Below are positions 40,325 through 49,338 of a DNA stretch of 64,000 nucleotides, piece by piece (the stretch's first letter is position 1; each line of letters opens with the position of its first letter). Origin of the DNA: Anaerolineales bacterium (GTDB taxonomy: Bacteria > Chloroflexota > Anaerolineae > Anaerolineales > UBA11579); NCBI GenBank assembly GCA_019637675.1, contig JAHBVE010000002.1:62001-126000 (forward strand), given 5' to 3'. Below the pieces are notes generated by a model that had not been told where the DNA came from, made no database searches, and saw only the letters and a program-made list of their open reading frames with translations. The position numbers and the translations under genes are program-made.

Positions 40325-41830
40325 ATGGAGAACAAGCTCAAAGAACTCAAAACCCGCCTGGCTGAAGTGTCAGACCTGGGCGCGGCTGGCGCCGTGCTGG
40401 GCTGGGACCAGGCCACCTACATGCCGCCCGGCGGCGCATCCGCCCGCGGGCGGCAGATGGCCACCCTGGGCAGCATTGCCCAGGCCAAGTTCACCGACGC
40501 GGCCATCGGTCACCTGCTCGACGAGCTAGAGCCGTGGGCGGCGCAGCAGCCGGCCGACTCGGACGATGCGGCGCTCATCCGTAAGACGCGCAAGGACTAC
40601 GACAAGCAGGTCAAGGTGTCGGCGGACTGGGTCTCGCGGGCCAACCTGCACATCGCCGAAACCTACCAGGCCTGGACGGAAGCCCGCCCGGCCAACGACT
40701 TCAAATCAGTGCAGGACGCGCTGAAGGTGACGCTGGATCTCAGCCGCGAATATGCGGACTTCTTCCCCGGCTACGAGCACATCGCCGACCCGCTGATCGA
40801 TGGGCCGGACCCGGGCATGAAGGCGGCCAGCATCCGCAGCGTGTTCAGTGAGCTGCGCAATGAGCTTGTGCCGCTGGTGCAGGCGATCACTTCGCAAAAA
40901 GAGGCCGACGACAGCTCGCTGCGCAAGAGCTATCCGGAAAAGAAGCAACTCGACTTTGGTATTGAAGTGGCCAAGGATTACGGCTACGACTTCAACCGCG
41001 GCCGCCAGGATATGACCCACCACCCCTTCTGCACCACGTTCTCGATCACAGATGTGCGCATCACCACCCGTGTGCAGAGGAAGTACCTGGCGGATGCCTT
41101 GTTCAGCACGCTGCACGAAGCCGGCCACGCCATGTACGAGCAAGGCGTCAACATGGCCTACGAGGCCACTCCGCTGGCCGGGGGCGTGTCCTCTGGCGTG
41201 CACGAAAGCCAATCGCGCACCTGGGAGAACATCGTTGGCCGCAGCCGCGGCTTCTGGGAGCACTACTATCCCAAGCTGAAGGCGGCCTTCCCCACCCAGC
41301 TCAAAGGCGTGGGGCTGGATAAGTTCTACCGGGCCATCAACAAGGTGGAGCGTTCACTGATCCGCACGGACGCGGACGAGGTGACCTATAACCTGCATGT
41401 GATGCTGCGCTTCGACCTGGAGTTGCAGCTACTGGAAGGCTCGCTGGAGATCAAAGACCTGCCGGAAGCCTGGCACGCCCGCTACAAGAGCGACCTGGGC
41501 ATCCAGGCGCCCAGCGATGTGGACGGCGTGCTGCAGGATGTGCACTGGTACGGCGGCCTGATCGGCGGCGCGTTCCAGGGCTATACTCTGGGCAATATCA
41601 TGAGCGCGCTGTTCTACGACGCGGCGCTCAAGGCGCACCCCAGCATCCCCGGCGAGATCAGCAAGGGCGAGTTCGATACGCTGCACACCTGGCTGCGCGA
41701 GAACATCTACCAGTATGGCTCCAAGTACGAGCCGGATGATCTGATCCAGCGCGTGACTGGCGGCCCGCTGCGCATTGCGCCTTACATCAAGTACCTGCGC
41801 ACCAAGTACGGCGAGCTGTACAAGCTCTAA
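40325..41830 (+). CDS. M32 metallocarboxypeptidase (Taq type)
   Basis: A 501-residue zinc carboxypeptidase. HEAGHAMYEQG at about residues 262-272 supplies the HExxH zinc motif; the downstream conserved ESQSRTWENIVGRS carries the third ligand Glu and DPGRQDMTHHPFCT-like FNRGRQDMTHHPFCT precedes. Length is normal for the family. A GAGGAG ribosome site precedes the ATG. It follows tetR by 30 bp and ends with a terminator. Confidence 0.95.
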   Translation: MENKLKELKTRLAEVSDLGAAGAVLGWDQATYMPPGGASARGRQMATLGSIAQAKFTDAAIGHLLDELEPWAAQQPADSDDAALIRKTRKDYDKQVKVSADWVSRANLHIAETYQAWTEARPANDFKSVQDALKVTLDLSREYADFFPGYEHIADPLIDGPDPGMKAASIRSVFSELRNELVPLVQAITSQKEADDSSLRKSYPEKKQLDFGIEVAKDYGYDFNRGRQDMTHHPFCTTFSITDVRITTRVQRKYLADALFSTLHEAGHAMYEQGVNMAYEATPLAGGVSSGVHESQSRTWENIVGRSRGFWEHYYPKLKAAFPTQLKGVGLDKFYRAINKVERSLIRTDADEVTYNLHVMLRFDLELQLLEGSLEIKDLPEAWHARYKSDLGIQAPSDVDGVLQDVHWYGGLIGGAFQGYTLGNIMSALFYDAALKAHPSIPGEISKGEFDTLHTWLRENIYQYGSKYEPDDLIQRVTGGPLRIAPYIKYLRTKYGELYKL

Positions 41831-41854
41831 GGCTTACTGCGCTGTCTCCTCCGC

Positions 41855-41886
41855 AAAGGGCGGCCAGCACTTGCTGGCCGCCCTTT
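41855..41886 (+). terminator. Rho-independent terminator
   Basis: A 14-bp stem with arms AAAGGGCGGCCAGC and GCTGGCCGCCCTTT, then TTC. It ends the M32 gene. Confidence 0.85.
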
Positions 41887-41988
41887 CATGTAGCCGCAGC
41901 CGTAGGCATGCGCTACACTTGAGCCACCTATGAAGCCTTCGGCCTGTGCATACTGCACAGGCCGCCTCTGTCTACAGAAAGCGACCCG

Positions 41989-43242
41989 ATGGAAGAAAAG
42001 AAAACGGCGATCCAAGGCCTGGGCGCCAAGTTCATGCGCCTGTGGCAAGCCTCCTTCGCCTCCAACCTGGCGGATGGCGTGTGGCTGGCGGCCGGCCCGC
42101 TGCTGGCCGCCTCGCTGACGCGTGACCCGCTGCTGATAGCCGGCCTGGCCACGGCGCAACGCCTGCCCTGGCTGCTGTTCTCGCTGCCCAGCGGGGTCAT
42201 CGTAGACCGCATGGACCGCAAGCGCATCATCTGGATCGGCAATGCGATCCGCGGGACGCTGATCCTGGCCCTCGGGCTGAGCACCTACTACGGCCTGTTG
42301 AATATCTATGGCATGTACGTGTTCTTCTTCCTGCTGGGAACCGTAGAACCCTTCGTGGACAATGCCTCATTCGCCATCCTGCCGCGGGTGGTGACGCAGC
42401 CGCAACTGGAGAAGGCCAACGGCCGCCTGTTCGCCACCACCACCGTGGCCAACGATCTGGTCGGCCCGCCGGCGGGCAGCTTCATTTTCACGCTGTTCCC
42501 GCCGCTGGCCTTTCTGATCAGCAGCCTGGCGTATGGCGGCTCAGCGGTCCTGATGGGCTCGCTGCCCGGCGAGTATTACGCCCGCCGCCAGCCCGGCGCG
42601 GCCAGCCGGCTGCTGTCCGAGATCTGGGAGGGCTTCCGCTGGTTTCTCAACAACCGCGTGCTGCGCGCCCTGGCGCTGCTGGTCACATTGCAAAACCTGG
42701 TCTTCACGGCCGGCTATTCACTGCTGGTGCTGTACGCGCAAGACCGCCTGGGGTTGGGCGCTACGGGCTACGGCTTACTGCTCTCGGTGGGCGCGGTCGG
42801 CGGGCTGGTGGGCGCGGTGACGGCTGACCGCATCGGCACGCGGCTCGGCACCGGTTCGGTGATCGTGCTGGGCATCACGCTGACCGGGTTGGCTTTCCTC
42901 GTGCTGGGCTTCACGCACGACACGCCCGTAGCAGCGGCCATGCTGGCGGTGAACTCATTCTCGGTGACGATGAGCGTCACGCTCATCCTGGCCCTGCGCC
43001 AGACCCTGATCCCGGATGACCTGCTGGGCCGTGTGACCAGCGTGTACCGCTTCATCGTCATCGGCACGGCGCCGCTGGGCAGCCTGGCCGGCGGCCTGCT
43101 GGCGCGGCGCTATGAGCTGGGCACTCCCTACTGGGTCGGCGGGGTCGTGATCCTCGTATCAACTTTGCTCACCTATCGTTTCATAAGCAACAAGGCGGTC
43201 GAACGCGCCAAGGCCGATCTGCCGGGTTCATCGGCTTCCTGA
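41989..43242 (+). CDS. MFS transporter
   Basis: A 417-residue protein with twelve membrane segments. The loop SGVIVDRMDRKRIIWIGN (about residues 64-81) is the MFS motif A (G-x3-D-R-x2-R-K-x). The second half has the corresponding VTADRIGTRLG. The closest type is the MFS_3 enterobactin-exporter-like group, used for drugs or siderophores. A hairpin GCCTGTGCA/TGCACAGGC lies at 41942-41962, about 27 nt upstream of the ATG. No ribosome site is evident. Confidence 0.9.
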   Translation: MEEKKTAIQGLGAKFMRLWQASFASNLADGVWLAAGPLLAASLTRDPLLIAGLATAQRLPWLLFSLPSGVIVDRMDRKRIIWIGNAIRGTLILALGLSTYYGLLNIYGMYVFFFLLGTVEPFVDNASFAILPRVVTQPQLEKANGRLFATTTVANDLVGPPAGSFIFTLFPPLAFLISSLAYGGSAVLMGSLPGEYYARRQPGAASRLLSEIWEGFRWFLNNRVLRALALLVTLQNLVFTAGYSLLVLYAQDRLGLGATGYGLLLSVGAVGGLVGAVTADRIGTRLGTGSVIVLGITLTGLAFLVLGFTHDTPVAAAMLAVNSFSVTMSVTLILALRQTLIPDDLLGRVTSVYRFIVIGTAPLGSLAGGLLARRYELGTPYWVGGVVILVSTLLTYRFISNKAVERAKADLPGSSAS

Positions 43243-43293
43243 GTGAAAGATGAGTAGGGTCTTGGCAGCGATCTGGCTGGATAGAATCCAAGA

Positions 43294-43896
43294 ATGAAAC
43301 GACACTTACTTCTCCCCCTGCTTGTGCTATCGCTGGCGCTGGCAGCCTGCGGAATCTCAGAAGCTGACATCCAGCTTACGGTAGTAGCAGCCGAGACGAA
43401 TGCCGTTTCAACTGCTTACGTGCAGCTGACTGAGTATGCGCTGGCCAACCCTTCGGCCACCCCCACCCTGATGCCGACCGCAACATTGATGCCCACGGCA
43501 ACCTTGCAGCTTACACCCACGACCTCCACGGGAACGGGCACCGGCGGCGGCCTGCCGACCACCGGCTGCGAAGGCATGACCTTTGTATCTGACGTGACCG
43601 TGCCAGACGGCGCCGATGTTGCCGCCGGAACGGCCTTCACCAAGACCTGGTCAGTGCGCAATTCCGGCACCTGTGAATGGACGACCGGCTTCCAGCTGAA
43701 CTTCAGCCACGGTGACCAGATGGGCGGCCCCAGCAGCAACGCACTGGTGGCGGCGGTTCCGGTGGGCGGCACGGCCAACATCTCAGTGGAGCTGGTTGCC
43801 CCGGCCACCGCAGGCGAGTATGTGGGCCATTGGGCCATCGCCAATGCGGCGGGCACGGCCTTTGGCTATTTGTACGTCGAGATCAACGTGCCCTAA
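43294..43896 (+). CDS. Lipoprotein with NBR1-type Ig-like domain
   Basis: A 200-residue lipoprotein with lipobox LAAC (residues 15-18), a Thr/Pro-rich linker (ATPTLMPTATLMPTATL) and a C-terminal Ig-like domain with FTKTWSVRNSGTCEW, the NBR1 Ig signature common in Chloroflexota. A TAGAAT hexamer ends 7 nt before the ATG, so the mRNA is probably leaderless. It is ended by a long palindromic terminator. Confidence 0.88.
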   Translation: MKRHLLLPLLVLSLALAACGISEADIQLTVVAAETNAVSTAYVQLTEYALANPSATPTLMPTATLMPTATLQLTPTTSTGTGTGGGLPTTGCEGMTFVSDVTVPDGADVAAGTAFTKTWSVRNSGTCEWTTGFQLNFSHGDQMGGPSSNALVAAVPVGGTANISVELVAPATAGEYVGHWAIANAAGTAFGYLYVEINVP

Positions 43897-43906
43897 CTGA
43901 AAACAA

Positions 43907-43960
43907 GATAAAGAATAAAAAAAAAGCTGCGCAGTGCGCAGCTTTTTTTTATTCTTTATC
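43907..43960. terminator. Extended palindromic bidirectional terminator
   Basis: Core arms AGCTGCGC and GCGCAGCT around AGT, flanked by nine A and eight T, and extended by AAGAATA and its complement TATTCTT, so that most of 43907-43960 can pair with itself. It ends the NBR1-Ig lipoprotein gene; the right half also encodes the last residues and stop of the convergent DUF1801 gene. Confidence 0.9.
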
Positions 43961-44341
43961 GTCCGGACGGGGCGTGATCTCGATCGCCTCACGCAGCAAC
44001 GAGAGCACGCCGGGCAGCGTGGCGTCATCCACGCTGTAGATCTTGACATGCCGGGCGCGCTGGCCTGTGCCCTCCAGCAGGGCTTCGGGATCTTCAAGAT
44101 CTACCCCGCGCGGAAAGCCAAAGTTGATGTAATCCTTCTGAAAGATGATCACGCACACCAGATGGGTGTAGGTTTCGGCGTAGCCGTAGCCGAGCAAATG
44201 GGCCGATTCGTCGATCTGCTCGATCACCTCCGGCGCCAGGTCGAGGATCTGAGTGCGCAACTCCAGGGCAATAGCCTGGAGTTGCTCCGGGAAACCCGCC
44301 AGGAAGGCGCGCAGCGAAGGCGTGATGCCGAGATCGGCCAT
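43949..44341 (-). CDS. DUF1801 protein
   Basis: A 130-residue protein of the YdhG/DUF1801 fold: FPEQLQAIALELRTQILDLAPEVIEQI at the start, LGYGYAETYTHLVCVIIFQKDYINFGF in the centre and HVKIYSVDD near the end. Its function is unknown. The ATG shares one base with the DinB stop (TGATG). The last codons lie inside the terminator palindrome. Confidence 0.85.
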   Translation of the reverse strand: MADLGITPSLRAFLAGFPEQLQAIALELRTQILDLAPEVIEQIDESAHLLGYGYAETYTHLVCVIIFQKDYINFGFPRGVDLEDPEALLEGTGQRARHVKIYSVDDATLPGVLSLLREAIEITPRPDDKE

Positions 44342-44913
44342 CAGGCTTCCTGCGCCTTCTCGCCCAGCAGCACGCGCACATCGTTCACATGATGTAAGTT
44401 GTGATACAGCGTGAAGAAGACCAGCTCACGCACGGTGAGCTTGCCGAGCACCGGGTGCGGCAGGCGGGCTTTGTCGAGATCCTCATCCTTCCAGCCCGCC
44501 AGGGCGCTCTCCAGCTTGGCGGCGGACTGCTGCCAACGCTGCAGCACGGCCTGCTTGGCGGCCGCCAAATCCCCTGTGGGCATATCCATCTCGGCCACGA
44601 ACTCGGGCGGCGATTGGGCGCCGGTCTCCAGCTTGTCCTTGTACTCTGCGATCAACTGCGGGTAGCGGCGGCTGGCCGCCGCGGCGCCCCAGATGAGCCC
44701 GGAGACGGCCTGCGGCACGCGCAGGCCGAGAGTAGCGGCGCGCACAGATTTGCTGAGGTGTCCCAGATTCTCAGCAGGCGACCACACTTGCGGCGGATGC
44801 TCGAAGAATACATCGACAGGGATGGCGGCGAAGTATTCGGTCACCGTGTTGTTCGTGCGGGCCAGTTCCGCCTGGATCTCTGGCAGCATGTAAGGGTCCA
44901 TCCTCTGAATCAT
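44341..44913 (-). CDS. DinB family protein
   Basis: A 190-residue four-helix bundle. WSPAENLGHLSKSVRAATLGL and FFTLYHNLHHVNDVRVLLG supply the three His of the DinB metal site (one in ENLGHL, two in LYHNLHH). DinB proteins are metal-dependent hydrolases or thiol transferases. The ATG at 44913 is chosen for the AGAAAGAG site upstream; a longer frame reaches 44991 and overlaps the divergent ino1 start. Confidence 0.85.
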   Translation of the reverse strand: MIQRMDPYMLPEIQAELARTNNTVTEYFAAIPVDVFFEHPPQVWSPAENLGHLSKSVRAATLGLRVPQAVSGLIWGAAAASRRYPQLIAEYKDKLETGAQSPPEFVAEMDMPTGDLAAAKQAVLQRWQQSAAKLESALAGWKDEDLDKARLPHPVLGKLTVRELVFFTLYHNLHHVNDVRVLLGEKAQEA

Positions 44914-44984
44914 AACTCTTTCTGGCCGACGCCAATCGTCAATCGCAAGGTATATAATCACCGCAACGTTGCAAAGGAGACAGC

Positions 44985-46085
44985 ATGGCAAAAAATTCTT
45001 CCAAGGTACGCGTTGCGATCATTGGCGTTGGCAATTGCGCCAATTCCCTCGTGCAAGGCGTGCAGTATTACCAAAATGCAGCCGACACGGATGAAGTGCC
45101 CGGCTTAATGCATGTGAATCTGGGCGGCTATCACATCAGTGATATTGAATTTTCCGCCGCGTTCGATGTGGTGGCCACCAAAGTTGGCAAAGACCTGAGC
45201 GAAGCCATCTGGGCCTACCCCAACAACACGATCAAATTTGCCGAAGTGCCCCACCTGGGTGTGGAAGTGCAGCGCGGCATGACCCACGACGGCCTGGGCA
45301 AGTACCTGCGCGAAGTCGTCGAGAAAGCCCCCGGCGCTACGGCTGACATCGTCAAAGTATTGAAGGACACCGGCACGGACGTGGTGGTGAGCTACCTGCC
45401 CGTAGGCTCTGAGATGGCCACCAAGTGGTACGTCGAGCAGATCCTGGAGGCTGGCGTCGGCTTCGTCAACTGCATCCCGGTATTCATCGCCAGCCAGGAT
45501 TATTGGGGCCAGCGCTTTGCTGAGCGCAACGTCCCCATCATTGGCGACGACATCAAGAGCCAGGTGGGCGCTACCATCACCCACCGGGCCCTGGCTCGCC
45601 TGTTCGTGGAGCGCGGCGTGCACCTGGACCGCACCTACCAGCTGAACTTTGGCGGCAACATGGACTTCTACAACATGCTGGAGCGCGAGCGCCTGGAATC
45701 GAAGAAGATCTCCAAGACCGGCGCGGTTACCAGCATGCTGCCCTACGAGATGGACGGCGGCGATGTGCACGTTGGCCCGAGCGACTATGTGCCCTGGCTG
45801 ACCGACCGCAAGTGGTGCCACATCCGCATGGAAGGCCGCGCCTTTGGCGACGTGCCGCTGCAGATGGAAGTCAAGCTGGAAGTGTGGGACTCGCCCAATT
45901 CGGCCGGCGTAGTGATCGACGCGATCCGCTGCATCAAGCTGGCGCAGGACCGCGGCATTGGCGGCCCGCTGATCGGCCCGTCTTCGTACTTCATGAAGAC
46001 CCCGCCGCAGCAGTTCACGGATGACCTGGCCCGCACCAACACCGAAACGTTCATTGCCGGCGAGAGCGTGCCGCAAAAGGCGTAA
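44985..46085 (+). CDS. ino1: Myo-inositol-1-phosphate synthase
   Basis: A 366-residue enzyme that converts glucose 6-phosphate to inositol 1-phosphate. [20 protein letters not shown] is the NAD fold; [26 protein letters not shown] and [13 protein letters not shown] are family blocks, and IKSQVGAT carries the catalytic Lys region. Length matches the actinobacterial/archaeal type. TATAAT at 44953-44958 and AAAGGAG at 44973 precede the ATG. It points to inositol phospholipids or inositol-derived solutes. Confidence 0.95.
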   Translation: MAKNSSKVRVAIIGVGNCANSLVQGVQYYQNAADTDEVPGLMHVNLGGYHISDIEFSAAFDVVATKVGKDLSEAIWAYPNNTIKFAEVPHLGVEVQRGMTHDGLGKYLREVVEKAPGATADIVKVLKDTGTDVVVSYLPVGSEMATKWYVEQILEAGVGFVNCIPVFIASQDYWGQRFAERNVPIIGDDIKSQVGATITHRALARLFVERGVHLDRTYQLNFGGNMDFYNMLERERLESKKISKTGAVTSMLPYEMDGGDVHVGPSDYVPWLTDRKWCHIRMEGRAFGDVPLQMEVKLEVWDSPNSAGVVIDAIRCIKLAQDRGIGGPLIGPSSYFMKTPPQQFTDDLARTNTETFIAGESVPQKA

Positions 46086-46138
46086 AATCCGCCGCAGATG
46101 TGCGTGGCTGCGCCACGCCGCAGATGATACACAGATAA

Positions 46139-46165
46139 CAGGCGGCCCGTTGGGCCGCCTGTTTT
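46139..46165 (+). terminator. Rho-independent terminator
   Basis: Arms CAGGCGGCCC and GGGCCGCCTG around GTT, then TTTTGTT. It ends the ino1 transcript upstream of the riboswitch promoter. Confidence 0.92.
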
Positions 46166-46187
46166 GTTCCTCCGGCCAGCCCGGGGC

Positions 46188-46216
46188 TTGCCGCCCTACG
46201 ATGAAATCGCTATACT
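46188..46216 (+). promoter_or_regulatory. Promoter of the fluoride-riboswitch transcript
   Basis: TTGCCG (46188-46193) and TATACT (46211-46216) are 17 bp apart. The start near 46223 is just ahead of the aptamer. Confidence 0.75.
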
Positions 46217-46235
46217 GTTCGTGGGCCAAAAAAGC

Positions 46236-46306
46236 CCCGCGATGAGGCTCGCGTTACACCGGAGACGGTTAATAGCTTCTACCCACCCATGGGTAGAAGC
46301 TTTTTT
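46236..46306 (+). ncRNA. Fluoride (crcB-type) riboswitch with intrinsic terminator
   Basis: The aptamer begins CCGCGATGAGGCTCGCG. CGCG (46238-46241) can pair with CGCG (46250-46253) as the pseudoknot, GAGGCT (46244-46249) with AGCTTC (46274-46279) as P1, and CCG/CGG around GAGA is P3, leading into TTAATAGCTTCTACC. This matches the crcB aptamer pattern GATGAGGC...CTGATGGCCTCTAC. The 3' strand of P1 is also the left arm of an 11-bp terminator (46274-46301) followed by six T, so ligand binding should prevent termination. The downstream CLC-F gene fits fluoride as ligand. Confidence 0.92.
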
Positions 46307-46321
46307 GTTGTTAAGGAGCAT

Positions 46322-47659
46322 ATGAAACGGTTCATCAGTTTTGAGTGGACACAGCGCATCTTCAACTTCAGCCGGCGGGATCTTGAAGCCCTGACCGCCA
46401 CGGTGGCGAAGTGGGCTGTGCTGGGCGGCATCGTCGGGATATTGGCAGGCTCAGCTTCGGCGCTGTTCCTTGCCAGCCTGGACTGGGCTACGAGCACGCG
46501 GCTGGCCAGGCCTGAGCTGCTGTATATGCTGCCGCTGGCTGGCTTCGTGGTGGGCTGGGTCTACTACCGCTTCGGCGGAGCCGCGGCGCAGGGCAACAAC
46601 CTGGTCATCGAAGAGGTGCACTCCAATCAATCGCACATCCCGTGGCGGATGGCGCCTCTGGTGCTGGCCGGCACGGTGATCACGCACCTGTTCGGCGGCT
46701 CGGCCGGGCGCGAGGGCACTGCGATCCAGATGGGCGCCAGTCTGGCGGACACGTTGCGGCGGGCGCTGCGCCTCAGCCCGGAGGACCGCCGCTTGTTGCT
46801 GATGGCGGGCATCAGCGGCGGCTTCGGCTCGGTCTTTGGCACGCCAGTTGCCGGCTTCATCTTTGGCATGGAAGTCCTCAACGTGGGGCGTATCCGCTAC
46901 GCGGCCATCGTGCCCTGCCTGGTTGCGGCGTACGCCGGCGACATGACCACGCGCCTGTGGGGCGTTGGGCATACCCACTACCCCGTTATGCAAAGTTTCG
47001 AGATCGAGCCCGTGCTGCTGCTCAAGGTGGCCGCGGCCGGCGTGCTGTTTGGCCTCACCAGCATGCTGTTCGTCGAGCTGACCCACGCGGTCAAGCATCT
47101 GCTGAGCCAGATCAAGTATCCGCCCCTACGTCCGCTGGTGGGCGGTGCAGCGATTATCGGATTGGTATGGCTGCTCAAGACGCACGACTATCTGGGCTTG
47201 GGCATCCCGCTCATCTTGCAAAGTGTGGATAGCGGCGGGATCATCGCCCTAGCCTTCCTCATCAAGCTGGTATTCACGGCCATCACGCTGGGTTCGGGCT
47301 TCTTGGGCGGCGAAGTGACTCCCCTGTTCGTGATCGGCTCAACCCTCGGCTATACGCTGGGCGCCTTGCTGCATGTGGAGCCGGCCTTCATGGCATCCAT
47401 CGGCTTCGTAGCCGTGTTCGCCGGGGCCAGCAATACGCCATTGGCGAGCGCCATCATGGCGATCGAGCTGTTTGGCAGCGGCTCGATGGAGTATGTATTC
47501 GTGGGCTGCGTTGTGGCTTATCTCGCATCGGGTCACCGCGGCATCTACGCCACGCAACGGATCGACTCGCCCAAAGCGATCGGCGCGGATGTGCAGGTAG
47601 GTGAAAGCCTGAGCGCGGTGGCAGACCGACGCGCCAGATCCCGCAAGGATTCAAGTTAG
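46322..47659 (+). CDS. clcF: CLC-F fluoride/proton antiporter
   Basis: A 445-residue CLC-family membrane protein. Anion-path motifs are GNNLV (residues 91-95, in place of GSGIP) and GREGTAIQMG (129-138), typical of the fluoride-specific CLC-F branch, and GFLGGEVTPLFVIGS near residue 333. The ATG at 46322 is chosen for the AAGGAG site 4 nt upstream; an in-frame ATG at 46289 lies within the terminator loop of the riboswitch. It is controlled by the upstream fluoride switch and exports fluoride to protect enzymes. Confidence 0.94.
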   Translation: MKRFISFEWTQRIFNFSRRDLEALTATVAKWAVLGGIVGILAGSASALFLASLDWATSTRLARPELLYMLPLAGFVVGWVYYRFGGAAAQGNNLVIEEVHSNQSHIPWRMAPLVLAGTVITHLFGGSAGREGTAIQMGASLADTLRRALRLSPEDRRLLLMAGISGGFGSVFGTPVAGFIFGMEVLNVGRIRYAAIVPCLVAAYAGDMTTRLWGVGHTHYPVMQSFEIEPVLLLKVAAAGVLFGLTSMLFVELTHAVKHLLSQIKYPPLRPLVGGAAIIGLVWLLKTHDYLGLGIPLILQSVDSGGIIALAFLIKLVFTAITLGSGFLGGEVTPLFVIGSTLGYTLGALLHVEPAFMASIGFVAVFAGASNTPLASAIMAIELFGSGSMEYVFVGCVVAYLASGHRGIYATQRIDSPKAIGADVQVGESLSAVADRRARSRKDSS

Positions 47660-47695
47660 GCTGGAGCATCACTAACCTCGCCTATAATCCACGCC

Positions 47696-48679
47696 ATGAA
47701 GGTTCTCGTAACCGGGGCTACCGGATTCATCGGCGGGCATATTGCCAAATCCGCATTAGCGCAGGGCTGGCAGGTGCGCGGCCTGCGCCGCACCCCGGCC
47801 CACACCGGCCACCTGGAAGCCGGTGAGCCGGTGGAGTGGATGCAAGGCGACCTGAACGACGCGGCCAGCCTGGCGCGTGCCATGGCCGGAGTGGATATGC
47901 TATTCCACGCCGCGGCCTACTACCCGCGGCGGGAGCGCCAGCGCACCCGCCAGCAGCACCTGGACGCGGCCCAGGCCGAGATGGACGGCGTGCTGGCAGC
48001 GGCCAAAGCGGCCGGGGTGCGCCGCATGGTCTATACCTCGGCCCTGTTCTGCATTGCGAATGTGGCGCCGGATGCCGGCCGCCTGGCCGACGAGCGCGAT
48101 GTCTACCAACTGGGCGACTTCCCGGAGAGCGCCTATTTCGAAACCAAGATCTTGATGGAGCAGATCGCCCTGGCGGCCAACGGGCCGCAGCTGGAGGTGG
48201 TGGTGACCAACCCCACCGCGGTCTTCGGCCCGGGTGACCTGAACAAGACCCTGGGCAGCCTGCTGATCCTGGCCGCCAAAGGCTACTTCGTGGCCTGGCT
48301 GCCGGCCGAGGCCAACGTGGTGGATGTGCGCGATGTGGCCGATGCGCACATCCAGGCCGCCCTGAAAGGGCGGCCGGGTGAGCGCTACATCCTGGGCGGG
48401 CACAACCTCTCGGTCAAGGAGGCCTTCACCATCGTCGCCGAGGTGGCCGGGCGACGGCCGCCGCGCTTCGCGATTCCGCTGTGGCTGGTCGACCCGGTGG
48501 TCTGGCTGGGCGATCGCATCCCGGCCATCCCCCTGCCCGCCAACCATCTGCGCAGTGTGCGCCGCTGGCAGGCTTATAATACGGCCAAGGCCGAGCAGGA
48601 GCTGGGCATGCACGCCCGCCCCTTCGCTGACACGGTAAGAGACTCCCTGGCCTGGTTCGTATCCCACGGCGACCTGTAA
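47696..48679 (+). CDS. NAD-dependent epimerase/dehydratase (extended SDR)
   Basis: A 327-residue extended SDR with VTGATGFIGGHIA at the start, DMLFHAAAYY, a catalytic Ser/Tyr region (YTSALFCIA, ESAYFETK: Tyr-x3-Lys) and NPTAVFGPGD. It is close to HpnA/dihydroflavonol-reductase-like proteins, often linked to isoprenoid or sugar modification. TATAAT ends 8 nt before the ATG, so the mRNA is probably leaderless. plsY follows after 4 bp. Confidence 0.9.
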   Translation: MKVLVTGATGFIGGHIAKSALAQGWQVRGLRRTPAHTGHLEAGEPVEWMQGDLNDAASLARAMAGVDMLFHAAAYYPRRERQRTRQQHLDAAQAEMDGVLAAAKAAGVRRMVYTSALFCIANVAPDAGRLADERDVYQLGDFPESAYFETKILMEQIALAANGPQLEVVVTNPTAVFGPGDLNKTLGSLLILAAKGYFVAWLPAEANVVDVRDVADAHIQAALKGRPGERYILGGHNLSVKEAFTIVAEVAGRRPPRFAIPLWLVDPVVWLGDRIPAIPLPANHLRSVRRWQAYNTAKAEQELGMHARPFADTVRDSLAWFVSHGDL

Positions 48680-48683
48680 TCTG

Positions 48684-49316
48684 ATGCCCCCACTTTTTCT
48701 CGCATTGTTGATCGGCTATCTGCTGGGTTCGATTCCATTCGCGCACATCATCGCCCGCGCCGTAGGCGGCGTACAGCTGGCCGAGGTCGGCAGCCGCAAC
48801 GTCGGCACCCGCAACCTGACCCGCAATCTGGGCCTGGGCTGGGGCGCGCTGGGCGGTGTGTTGGACTTCTCCAAGGGCTTGGCCGCCATGGCCATCGGCG
48901 AAGCCGTGGCCGGCGGCCACCCGTGGTGGATGCTAGCCGGCACGGCAGCCGTGGCCGGCCACAACTGGCCGGTCTGGCTGCGCTTCCGCGGCGGCAAGGG
49001 GTTGGCAACGGCGCTGGGCGCGGCCGCCTGGGTGGCGGCCTGGCCCGAGCTGGCGATCGTGTTCGCGCTGGGCTGGGTCGTGCAACGGCTGACCGGCAAC
49101 ATCACGCTGACGGCTGCGGTGGGCTTTGTAGTCATGCTCGTGAGCTTGCAAGCCGTGGGCCGGCCGCTGGAAGTGACCTATTTTGTGCTCAGCCTGGCCG
49201 CGGCCGTGCTGCTGGCCACCTGGCCGGATATCTCCGCCAAGCTGAAGAAGCCCGGCGAAGTCCAAAAGTATTTCAAAGACCCCAACGCGGTCTATAAGAA
49301 GAAGACCTCTCGCTAA
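48684..49316 (+). CDS. plsY: Glycerol-3-phosphate acyltransferase PlsY
   Basis: A 210-residue five-helix membrane enzyme that moves the acyl group from acyl-phosphate (made by PlsX) to glycerol 3-phosphate. Motifs: LLGSIPFAHIIAR, GSRNVGTRNLTRNLG, GHNWPVWLRFRGGKGLATALG. Starts 4 bp after the SDR stop. The C-terminal tail after the last helix (LKKPGEVQKYFKDPN) is a little long. Confidence 0.95.
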   Translation: MPPLFLALLIGYLLGSIPFAHIIARAVGGVQLAEVGSRNVGTRNLTRNLGLGWGALGGVLDFSKGLAAMAIGEAVAGGHPWWMLAGTAAVAGHNWPVWLRFRGGKGLATALGAAAWVAAWPELAIVFALGWVVQRLTGNITLTAAVGFVVMLVSLQAVGRPLEVTYFVLSLAAAVLLATWPDISAKLKKPGEVQKYFKDPNAVYKKKTSR

Positions 49317-49338
49317 CCTCGCCTAGGAAAGGAAATCT

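Noticed and set aside
41930..42118. A 62-codon frame MKPSACAYCTGRLC... before and into the MFS gene
   Set aside because: No ribosome site, overlaps the MFS coding sequence for most of its length and turns into an Arg-rich shadow. The CxxC at its start arises from the hairpin sequence.
46289..46321. An upstream ATG extending the CLC-F protein by 11 residues
   Set aside because: It lies within the riboswitch terminator and has no ribosome site; the ATG at 46322 has AAGGAG.
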